64,000 nt of DNA, from the NCBI RefSeq assembly GCF_024139115.2, contig NC_085140.1, positions 45,726,180 to 45,790,179 of the forward strand, given 5' to 3'. This document shows positions 43,735 to 53,287 of this stretch, piece by piece; within the stretch, counting starts at the first letter, position 1; each line of letters begins with the position of its first letter. The notes beneath the pieces are model-generated. The model was not told where the DNA came from, ran no database searches, and was given only the letters and a program-made list of their open reading frames with translations. This stretch comes from Armigeres subalbatus. Its lineage: Eukaryota; Arthropoda; Insecta; Diptera; Culicidae. The position numbers and the translations under genes are program-made.

Positions 43735-43997
43735 CTCCTTAGCCTAGTGGTAAGATGCACGGCTATAAAGCAAGACCATTCTGAGGGTGGCTGGGTTCGA
43801 TTCCCGGTGCCGGTCTAGGCAATTTTCGGGTTGGAAATTGTTCCGACTTCCCTGGGCATAAAACTATCATCATGTTAGCATGCAAAATGGTAACTTGGCT
43901 TAGAAACCTCGCGGTTAATAACTGTGGAAGTGCTAAATAAACACTTAGCAGCGAGGTAGCAATGTGGGGGATGTAATGGCAATAATAATAAGAAGAT
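43735..43997 (+). mobile_element. tRNA-derived SINE, full length
   Basis: The head CCTTAGCCTAGTGGTAAGAT (A box) and GGTTCGATTCCCGG (B box) are well preserved. The body matches the other copies and ends in GATGTAATGGCAATAATAAT then AAGAAGATGATGA. It ends less than 100 bp before the MARCHF6 start, in what is probably intron or 5' flank. Confidence 0.9.
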
Positions 43998-44089
43998 GAT
44001 GATTGTTTTAGCTTCAAAATTTAAAAAATATATATATTCTCTACAAACCCGACAGGTACCTATCCTAAAATCAACTGCGTTCGCTGAGG

Positions 44090-47000
44090 ATGGAAGGGGA
44101 CATTTGTCGAGTGTGTCGCTGCGAGGCGCAATCCGATCGACCGCTTTTCCACCCGTGCATCTGCACTGGAAGCATCAAATGGATCCACCAGGACTGTCTA
44201 ATGCAGTGGATGCGCTACTCGCGAAAGGAATACTGCGAACTCTGCGGCCATCGGTTCTCGTTTACGCCAATCTATTCGCCGGACATGCCGAGGGTGCTGC
44301 CCCTGAGGTACGTGGCCGGTGGATTGCTGAGTTCCATTGGGACCGCGGTGAACTACTGGATCCACTACAGTATGGTCGCAGTCGCATGGCTAGGCGTGGT
44401 CCCACTGACCGCGTATCGGACGTATCGTTTCCTGTTCTCCGGATCTATTGACATGCTGCTGACCTTGCCGATTGACATGTTCTCAACGGAAAATATTGCA
44501 ATCGATGTGTTCCGGGGATGCTTCGTGGCAACGTGTACCTTGTTTACTTTCATAGGACTAGTCTGGCTACGAGAACAAATCATCCATGGCGGGGGGCCAG
44601 ATTGGTTGGAACGGGATGATCCTCCTCTCGTCGCACAGGGTAACGCCAACGGGAACGAAGAGCGTCAGGACCAAGACAATGTCCAGGAAGCGAACGATGC
44701 CAACAACAACAACAACAATAATAACAATGACGACAACAACAATGAAGAGGAGCACAATAACAACAATAACAACAATTTTCTTGATAACAATTTGATCAAC
44801 CTGCAGAATCGGGTAAGTACTAAAAGTTCTTGTTTATAAATGACCGGGCTCCGCCAAATCACACCAAGTGCCATTGAAAATTAACCATTTTTTGCACAAG
44901 TTTTCATGTAGCAGATTCAATTAATCGCGAATCGTATAGGATATCCCTTAGCCCTATAACTGAGAACATTCTCTAATTAATCTACGCATGAATAGATATG
45001 AATTCACTTCCGTTATACTTTTACGAACAAAGTATCACAAGTTAGTTAAAAAGCCTCTTTGTGCGGTTTGGCTGAACCCCGACCGAATGTGCAATTAATA
45101 CTTCTCTGAACATTATCAGATGAATCATAATTTTGGACTGAGTAATCTTTGTTTTTGAACAGAATCGTCAGCAGGAACCACCAATTGCACCCCCACCAGC
45201 CGTCCCAGCGGCTGCTGCCCCGGGTGAACCTCCAGCAGTACCAGTCGCAGCACCTCGATTGCCACCTGAAGCTCCCGCTCCCGATCATGCGCCAATTGAT
45301 CCGGCCGAACCGCCACCACCAGTTGCCCCGGTCGATGCCGAAGCCGAACCGGAAGCAGTCAACGAACCGGCAGAAGGTGCCGCCGATGAAGCCAACTGGA
45401 ATCCTATGGAATGGGAAAGGGCAGCCGAAGAGCTCACTTGGGAGCGCTTACTTGGGCTGGATGGATCGATGGTTTTCCTGGAGCACGTTTTTTGGGTTGT
45501 TTCGCTCAACACATTGTTCATCTTTATCTTCGCCTTCTGTCCGTACTCGATTGGAAACTTTTTGATTTCCTTCTTGGGTATCATCACGCCCGGAAAACCG
45601 CTGCTGCACTTTCACGGGCTGCTGACGACGCTGCTGGGCTACTGCGTAATCGGAATAACCCTGATTAAGTTACATGCCATCGCTCGATTTCTAAGGTGGC
45701 GCCGTCAGCGGCGCATTCTTGGCATGTGCTATATTGTGGTGAAGGTGTCGCTCCTGTCGGTGGTGGAAATCGGAGTGCTTCCACTGGTGTGCGGATGGTG
45801 GCTTGATATCTGCTCCCTACCAATGTTCGACGCTACGTTAAAGGACCGTAAAGCGAGCTTCAAGGCTGCTCCAGGAACTTCATTGTTCATTCACTGGATG
45901 TTCGGAATGGTTTACGTATACTACTTTGCATCGTTCATCGTGCTGCTACGAGAGGTGCTGCGACCCGGTGTTCTGTGGTTCCTTCGCAATCTGAACGATC
46001 CGGATTTTAGTCCAATTCAGGTAAGCTTTTTCATGAGTACTATTAGGTCAACCAAAACTATCTCTTCGTACGTCTCAGGAAATGATTCACCTGTCAATTT
46101 TGCGCCATGCTCGACGTCTGATTGCTTCCGCAATTATCTTCGGATCGGCCGTACTGCTGATGTTATGGGCACCGATCCAGATTCTCAAGTCCGGATGGCC
46201 CACGTTCCTACCATACACATTGTCCGGTGACTCCGAAGTCAACGAATTGAGTTTACAACTGCTTTTGCTACAGGTAAGCATTCGAAAAATCTACCGTGAT
46301 GCGCTCCAGTCCGTACATTTCTTCATCAATCCTCAGATCATCCTACCTGGTTTCTTCGAGCAGTCCCATACACGAATCTGGCTCAAAGGTCTGGTCCGGA
46401 TTTGGTGCAACGTGGTGGCTAAGATTCTCGGCATCAAAAGTTACCTCCTCGGAACGGAACCACGGCCCAATGAAGATGAAGTTCCACCGCGTCAGCAGCC
46501 AGATCTTGGAGCGGGGCTAGCGGCTGCTCATCAGGCCATCATGCAACGTGACGTTCCCGTTGGCTTCCAGCCGTACGAACGGCCACCCTTCTTTGCCGTC
46601 CGATTGGTAGGGCTGTTAGTGTTGATGTGTATCAGTTTGGTGATAGGTTCATTAACAACCCTGACTGTTCCGGTGTGGATTGGGCGTCACGGGATGGCTC
46701 TCTGGTCGATGGGATCACAGATAACCCCTCCGCCGAATGCGGTCGCAACTGGTGCTGAAACGCCTCCACGGCCTCATGAGCTTTACACGGCCGCCATGGG
46801 CACCTATCTCTGTTGGATAATTTCTAGGGGCATTGCGGTGGCAGTGAATCTGTTCCCACAGGGAAGAGCAGTCGTGATGGAACGAGTCAAGCATTGGATA
46901 TCTGTGGCAACGTCCTACGCTCTGGCAGCCATCATTTTCGTACTTATGCTCGGAGTGATTCCGCTGATGTTCGGATTGCTTCTGGAGTTGGTGGTCGTTG

Positions 47001-47629
47001 TCCCATTACGTGTTCCACTCGTTCAAACACCAGTACTGTTCCTGTGGCAAGACTGGGCACTGGGAGTTCTGTACACCAAGATTGCTTGTGCACTCACGTT
47101 GATGGGACCGGATTGGGCGCTGAAACGAGCCATCGAACAAGCCTATCGTGACGGTCTCCGGGATATGAATCTACGGTTTATCATTCGGGAGCTGGGCGCC
47201 CCGGTCATCACGTGCTTCGGTCTAGCGTTGGCCGTGCCCTACGTGATCGCCCATTCAATAATGCCGATATTCTTCACCAACCAAGTTACGCGAATACTGA
47301 TAGCTCGACAGATCTATCCATTCTTCTTGCTGATAGCGTTCATAATCGTGATCGTGATTCTGCAAATTCGTCAGTTCAAGAAACTGTACGTTGCTATCAA
47401 GAACGACAAATACCTGGTCGGCCAACGGTTGGTAAATTATGACCATCAAAGAAAGAAAGCAGCCCAGCAAGCGGCGGCAGCCATCGCCCAACAGCAGGCG
47501 GCACGTGCCCAACAAGTTCCGCAACAGCAGCAACCTCCGCAAAATGAACTACCGGATGAAGGGGAAATGCAGGGCGTACCGGAGGATCCGGGAGCTGCTG
47601 CCGTTGCCGCTGCTCAAGCCGTACAGTAA
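44090..47629 (+). CDS. MARCHF6: MARCHF6/TEB4 (Doa10 homologue), ER membrane E3 ubiquitin ligase
   Basis: Coding exons 44090-44812, 45163-46020, 46079-46273 and 46337-47629 give about 1022 residues (human about 910). The N-terminal RING-CH is complete as C4HC3: Cys6, Cys9, Cys23, Cys25, His33, Cys36, Cys49, Cys52. Many membrane segments follow. The conserved TEB4/Doa10 domain contains WERLLGLDGSMVFLEHVFWV, and the C-terminus has QVRQFK-like QIRQFKKLYVAIKNDKYLVG and QRLVNY. The protein ubiquitinates misfolded and short-lived proteins (including sterol-pathway enzymes) in the ER/nuclear envelope for ERAD. Extra length comes from Asn-rich (residues about 208-235), Pro/Ala-rich and Gln/Ala-rich low-complexity inserts. 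The 63-bp third intron is in frame and stop-free. The start follows an acceptor-like site at 44056. Confidence 0.95.
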
Positions 47630-47897
47630 CGGTGCGGAATGGGTCATAGTAAGCATCGAAACACTACACAATCACCTACCTTTGATTTGGATTTGCGCTC
47701 TCCTTGACCGTGTGAAAATAATTTAAGTTGAGTTAGTCTGGGATTCGGATCATCAGTGCTGAAGGTAAGTTCAAACAAGCTGAGGAAATTATTCTTCGAG
47801 TTTTTACCATCTTAGTGTTAATTTTGTTTTACAAGGCCGGAACAAACATCAATTTCTTCTATTGTCCCATTGATCTTTTCATGATGAAGGGGTGGGA

Positions 47898-47915
47898 AAT
47901 AAAAAATAAATGCAT
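47898..47915 (+). terminator. Probable polyadenylation signal of MARCHF6
   Basis: GGGAAATAAAAAATAAATGC lies about 270 bp after the stop and contains AATAAA twice. No competing signal lies nearer to the stop codon. It is a consensus match only. Confidence 0.5.
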
Positions 47916-48289
47916 AAATTGATAAAATATCAAAAAAATAATAAATTTCTTAAAGAATTTTCTATGAAACCTCAAAATTTTATAATTGTTCCCGAAAAAC
48001 TTTGAATGTCCCTCTCAAATAATAAAGTTTGGCCTCGAAGACTAAAATTGGGGCGGAGTCAGAAGAAGGTAATAAAATTTGTTCTAACCTAAATATTCCA
48101 TCACCATTAGGGTTATGCCCGGAAAATAACGAACTTCTAAGCAGAAGATCATTTTGAAAGCGACTAAATTGTTTTTCTACAGTTTAATGATTGGCCACAG
48201 CAGTGTCTTCTAATAACAATGAATAATCCGCCTTTGTGTGCATTTTGTGTGTTGACATTCGACAATTAATAGTCTACATCAGCGGTTCT

Positions 48290-49020
48290 CAACCTGGGGT
48301 GCATGTACTCCTGGGGGTACCTTCACTGGTCCTAGGGGGTACCTCGGACAAAAATGCGTAATGGACGTATTACAATTCCAATCAAAACTTATTGATAAAG
48401 TTTTGATATTATTGTGTATTTTTTATTTTAAAAAATTATATTGGATATAATATGCAATGCTATCAATAAATCAAAGCAAATTGAATCGTGCCTGCCACAA
48501 ACAGCACAATGTATGAAGGAATGCGGAACAAAAGATCAAACGAACAAAACGTCGAATGAATAAATTTAAAAAATCTTTTATGCAATCTTGGATCTAAAGG
48601 TTCGGAATACTTCGTTTGAGAGACATAAAGGTTTTTTTTCACTAAAGCTCGGTTGCTTTGTTGCAAGACGATTAGAAGCATCCTTCTACGCTTCTTGTAA
48701 GCCTTCTTCCATGCAGCTTGAAGGCCTCCTTTCAAGAGGCTCGGAAGTCTCCTTTCAAGAGGCTCGGAAGCCTCTTTTCAAGATCCTTTCCAGAGGCTCT
48801 GAAGTCTCCTTTCAAAATCCTTTCTAGAGGCACAGAATGTTCCTTTCAAGAGGCTCCGAAGCCTCTTTCCAAGAGCCTCGGAAGGCTCCTTTTAAGAGGC
48901 TCGGATGCCTTCTTTCAAGAGGTTCGGAAGCTTCCTTTCAAGTGGCTCAGAAGCTTCCTTTGAACAAGCTCAAAAGCCTTCTTTTCTAGAGGTTCGGAAT
49001 CCTCCTTTCAAGAGGCATTC
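48290..49020 (+). mobile_element. hAT-type terminus followed by a 23-bp minisatellite
   Basis: CAGCGGTTCTCAACCTGGGG at 48290 matches the hAT-style end at 38407, with the same GGTACCTTC(A/G)CTGG block. From about 48700 to 49015, imperfect 23-bp units CTCCTTTCAAGAGGCTCGGAAG(T/C) repeat about 12-14 times. The minisatellite gives spurious SFQEARK-type ORFs. The opposite end was not found. Confidence 0.55.
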
Positions 49021-49478
49021 GACGCAGAATCCTTTCCCATTGTTTCTTATTGAAAATTGGTCAGATAGGACTATGGGCTAAGAAGTTATGGCCAAAATAC
49101 CATTTTTATATTTAAAAAACCCAGATTAATCCACCTAGCAGTGATGATGCCTTTCTCGTGCATTATAAAATATATTGAAAGAATCACATTAGAAAGGTCA
49201 AAAAAGCTCTTTAGGAGAATAGATCACATTTTTTCGATCATTTTGCATGTTTTTGCATTAGTTAAAATGTATTGCCACCATATTCGAAAAAAAAAAATTT
49301 CGGTTTTGAATTTTTTTTCCAAGGAAAAACAATGATTTTTCAATAATTCCGAAATGCAATGTCCGATCGAGCCAATTTTCAATAGCAAACAATGGGACCG
49401 CATTCCCCGTCGAATGCAACTTGTTGTGAGTAAATCGGATAATGCTAAGTTCCAAAAAGTGTGTCTACAAAATTTGTA

Positions 49479-49537
49479 CACATACACACATACACACACA
49501 CACATACATACATACATACATACACACATACAGACAT
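49479..49537. repeat. Microsatellite CA/TACA
   Basis: ACATACACACATACACACAC then CATACATACATACATACACA. It is followed by the stereotyped ATCACCTCAATTCGTCGAGC block, typical of a dispersed mosquito repeat. Confidence 0.95.
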
Positions 49538-50109
49538 CACCTCAATTCGTCGAGCTGAGTCGATCGATATATGAAAATCGGCCCTCCGGGCCTCCTATCA
49601 AAATTTTATTTTGAACCAATATTATAGCCTTTACGTACACTTAGTGTACGAGAAAGGCAAAAATCGTGAAAAAAAAATGTCACTCATTTTTTCAGGTACT
49701 TATTCTTAACCTTCTTAAGTTGCATTCGACGCAGAATCCAGTCCGACTATGGGCTCGGAAGTTATGGCCAAAACACCATTTTTTCACAAAACAAAATCCC
49801 TTTTTTGGCACTTCTGCTCATCCGATTTGTTTGTAACAAGTTGCGTTCGGCTAGAAATTTTATTAAGCATAAAAACAAATATGAAAAATAAGACCTATCT
49901 ACATATTACACAACCTCACTTGATCAGTACAGTTGCTGATGAAGAATGTGTACAGCCGCCAGACATTCTAAATACTCACGCTCCTCTAATATGGACGTGA
50001 ACTATACACATGTGGCTTGAGAAATGGATTGCGAGTGATTTGACTATGCGTCCAATTTGGGAATCTCGAGCTCGTTCAGTAGCCGCTAGGTTGCGAAGGC
50101 CAACGGAGG

Positions 50110-50253
50110 TCCTTCGTAGCTTAGTTGGTTAAAGCACCAGTCTAGCGTACTGTAGGGTCATGGGTTCGAGTCCCATCGAAGGGAAAGTGGTTATCTCCAA
50201 TACATTTTCCAAATCACTATCTTCCACATAACGTAGATATTCACATATGAGTT
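50110..50253 (+). mobile_element. tRNA-Ala-like SINE, interrupted by the BEL element
   Basis: Positions 50110-50184 fold as a tRNA cloverleaf. The acceptor TCCTTCG pairs with CGAAGGG, the D stem GCTT with AAGC, and the T stem ATGGG with CCCAT around TTCGAGT. The anticodon loop CTAGCGT would read AGC, and the anticodon stem has one mismatch. No CCA or terminator follows. Instead the SINE body (AAGTGGTTATCTCCAATACA) runs to the BEL target duplication GAGTT at 50249-50253 and appears to resume after 56993. Related 3' sequence (GGTGGCTTAATACCCGG) occurs at 37920. A SINE is much likelier than a functional tRNA gene. Confidence 0.7.
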
Positions 50254-50436
50254 TGTTACACCTGGCAACATGGTCCATCTGCAACAAAACAATATAATAT
50301 GGCAACCCCAACATTTGTATACCCATTGCAGTGTAGTCGAAGCTGAATAAATTTAGTTATAAGTTTGACTGTTCCAAGAGCAGACGCGAGTTTTTAATTT
50401 GTCCCAATACAGTCCATTTTTTCTCCGAACAGCACA
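50254..50436 (+). repeat. 5' LTR of the BEL/Pao element
   Basis: It begins TGTTACACCTGGCAACATGG and ends CTCCGAACAGCACA, so it has TG...CA ends and 183 bp. It differs from the 3' LTR (56807-56988) at only about ten positions, which implies a fairly recent insertion. A possible primer-binding site TGGTCCTTCTGATTTCGG starts 4 bases after it. Confidence 0.95.
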
Positions 50437-50891
50437 TTTTTGGTCCTTCTGATTTCGGATTGTGCCTGTTCCGGATGATCGACCAACTTATCGCGCGGAA
50501 ATGTTGGAGTTCGAGTGAATCGTAGTGGTCAAGAGAGTTGAAGTGAACACCCGGATGGTGTAATCGCGATCGTTGAAACCGTCGTAAAAAGTGACGCCAT
50601 TACGTGAAAAAACGATCGGTGAAAAGAAGTCCGAATTCGACGCCATTTTGAAATCGCATTGGCGAAGACAGTGCACGTGGAAAATGATCACTGCAGTTTT
50701 TGCATTGTGGTGAAGAAGACGCTCCGACGAGCAGAATTCTATACATTGACAGTACCAGTTTTCGTTGGTACAGTGATGACGCTACCGATTGTAGCTGATT
50801 TCGGAAAAAAGAGCAGTTAAGATTGTGTTCGATACCCACACAGCGGAAGTGTGGGCGATTCGAAACAGTGCGCGTGTCGAGTTTAGCTATA

Positions 50892-51270
50892 GACGAATCC
50901 AAGTAAAAATATGAAGAACACACAACGGTGTTAACTTTGACAGATCCTACAGCTCAGCATAGGGAGATCATTTTAAAATGCTTATAATAAATTCTAGACA
51001 AAATGTAATTAAAATCTGATTGATGTATGATACGGAAAAAGTTCCGAACTGTATGATAGATACATTTTTGGAAAATATTCAAAAAATTGAGATAATCTTT
51101 CAGATATGTAATTCAGAACTTTTTCCGTACCGTACATCAATCAGATTTTAATTACATTTTGTCTAGAATTTATTATAAGCATTTTAAAATGATCTCCCTA
51201 TGCTGAGCTGTAGGATCTGTCAAAGTTAACACCGTCGTGTGTCTTCTTCTTATTTTTACTTGGATTCATC
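50892..51270. mobile_element. Long-palindrome MITE in the BEL leader
   Basis: Arms of about 140 bp (GACGAATCCAAGTAAAAATA; TTGACAGATCCTACAGCTCA; AATGTAATTAAAATCTGATT) are inverted copies with few differences around a loop of about 100 bp. TA flanks both sides (50890-50891 and 51271-51272). It is near-identical between arms, so it is young. Confidence 0.88.
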
Positions 51271-51431
51271 TATTGAACGGAATAACAAAAGCTCCGACGG
51301 CGGAGTGTTCTGGCATTAGTAGTTGTGATTTCTCCGGGAAAAGAATACATCCACAGTGCGTTTGTGGATTTCGCTGTATCAGTGTCGACGGCTGAAGCCG
51401 ACTCCGATCTGAAATAATTCGTAATCGTGGC

Positions 51432-52786
51432 ATGTCGTTCGAAACGCCGATGCTAGGAAAAACCAAAGGTGATCCGCGGCGGTTGGGGGGTTTGCAAGAA
51501 AAAGAACAAACCCCATCAGTGAGTGAACAGAAAACGAAAAGAAAGGCCAAGGAAGAAATGAAGAAAACAATGGAGGAAGTGAAAGTGATGAACAGCCGAT
51601 TGAAATCGGTTAGAAGCAAGTTGATGAGAGTGCAGGCGAGTTTAGAATCGAGCCAGGAGGATCCGAATTGTAACTTGAAGTGTAAGCAGTTTCTCCAACT
51701 ACAGCTGAAAACGATTGAAAGTGCCTATACGGATTATAACATGCTCCACCAACGGGTTTTCGAAGCGGACGTTGGTGACGATGTACGAGAGGAAGCCGAG
51801 GATGCATACGTCACATTCGAGCAGCAATACGGTGAGTTATTCATTTTCATTACTAAATTGATTGATGATAACACCAAGAAGGAGGACGAAACACGATCAA
51901 CGTCAGGTGCTCACCCAGTGCAGAGTGCAACGAGTATGGTCACCGAAAGTACGCCCCATCTCCCCCCGTTAAAAGTGCCATTGCCCACGTTCGATGGTAC
52001 TTATGAAAATTGGTTCGCCTTTCGTTCGATGTTTGAGACGATTATGGGACGATACAGTGCAGAGTCTCCCGGAATAAAGCTGTACCATCTTCGAAACTCG
52101 CTGGTGGGAAAGGCAGCGGGAATCATCGACCAAGAAATCATAAACAATAATGATTACGAGGCGGCCTGGAAGATGTTGATTGAGCGGTTCGAAGATAAAA
52201 GGCTTATAATAGACAAACACATTGACACTCTTTCAGATGTACTTCATCCTGAGGATGATGGCGTGAAGAAACAAACCCCACCAACGTCCGTAACGAAGGT
52301 GGAGCCACCGAAGATTCCTGAACAACAGAGCAGGAATGATTCATCTGGAGTAACCGAAGTGGAGCAGCAGTCAACCTTCTGCGCTCAATCTAAGAACGCT
52401 GGAAGACAGATAATACTCTCTACTGCTGTTGTACTCGTGTGCGGAAAGGGCGGCCAACAGTATCCCTGTCGGGTACTACTCGATTCTGGGTCGCATACTA
52501 GTTTTGTGACGGAGCAATTTGCGACACTTCTGGGTCTGAAGAAGGAGTCGGCAAACATCAACATCAGCTGCTTGAACGATACACAGACCAAGGCTCGTTA
52601 CAAGATTCACACCAAAGTGGAATCGCGTGTTAACGATTACACAGTATGCTTGGAGCTTCTCGTTGTTCCCAAAATTACCGGAATGCTGCCAACTAGCAGG
52701 GTGGATGTTGCTTCTCTGGCACTCCCAAACGGCATCCAACTAGCAGATCCTGGATTCAACGTTCCCGAGAAAGTGAACATGCTCCT
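51432..52786 (+). pseudogene. BEL gag-pol, 5' part (gag, protease)
   Basis: The ATG at 51432 opens a basic, coiled-coil-rich gag segment (residues about 15-160). It is followed by the DUF1759 core PLPTFDGTYENWFAFRSMFE, LYHLRNSLVGKAAGIID and AAWKMLIERFEDKR. Right after HIDTLSDV the sequence jumps to a linker and then to the aspartic protease (VLLDSGSHTSFV, with D351-S-G). The usual gag C-terminus and zinc knuckles are therefore missing. The reading is cut at 52786 by the MITE. The protease would process the polyprotein. Confidence 0.85.
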
Positions 52787-53279
52787 TAGACTGGCCCAGA
52801 TTACTATGGGGAGAAAAAAATGTTGTCGAATTCCGAGGGGCACCCCCCAGAATTGTGTCTTTGGGTGAGAAAATCAATCTCTGAAAATTTCAGCTCAATC
52901 GCTTATTGCATAAGCTGGCGCATTTGATTTGTAGTTTGTATGGGGATTTCAGCCAAAATGTATAGGAAACCTATATAAAAGTTCATTTAATCATCATACA
53001 ATGTTCTGTGAAATTTTTCTGTAGCATACCAACTGCCGTTTTTGCAATTCTGAGGTCAATCGAGCAATCAGAACCAATTTCCAGATCGAATGAGTGACGG
53101 AGGTGTATTTTCCTATACATTTTGGCCGAAATCCCCATACAAACTTCAAATCAAATGCGCCAGCTTATGCAACAAGCGATTGAGCTGAAATTTTCAGAGA
53201 TAGATTTTCTCACCCAAAGACACAATCCTGGAGGGTGCCCCGTGGAATTAGACAACTTTTTGTTTCCTGGGCCAGTCTA
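52787..53279. mobile_element. 493-bp MITE with 8-bp target duplication inside BEL pol
   Basis: Termini TAGACTGGCCCAG and CTGGGCCAGTCTA are perfect inverts. Inverted similarity extends about 190 bp (GGGGCACCC, TTGTGTCTTTGGGTGAGAAA, CAGCTCAATCGCTT). The octamer ATGCTCCT is duplicated at 52779-52786 and 53280-53287. An 8-bp duplication suggests a hAT or P-like source transposase, but the termini are not a standard hAT sequence. The pol frame on either side is consistent once the element and one octamer are disregarded. Confidence 0.95.
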
Positions 53280-53287
53280 ATGCTCCT

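Noticed and set aside
43735..43830. tRNA gene from A and B boxes in the SINE copies
   Set aside because: The internal promoter boxes belong to a repeated SINE family with target duplications; the rest does not fold as a tRNA.
48588..48963. SFQEARK-repeat proteins
   Set aside because: Product of a 23-bp minisatellite read in two frames; no start context or conservation signal.
49224..49529. Cys/Val-rich ORF (MCVCMYVCMCV start)
   Set aside because: Translation of the CA/TACA microsatellite.
50110..50184. Functional tRNA-Ala(AGC) gene
   Set aside because: The cloverleaf is good, but the anticodon stem has a mismatch, no T-run terminator follows, and the sequence continues into a SINE-like body with related copies elsewhere.
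52787..53287. Intron in BEL pol
   Set aside because: The interrupting segment has inverted repeats and an exact 8-bp duplication, so it is a transposon insertion rather than an intron.
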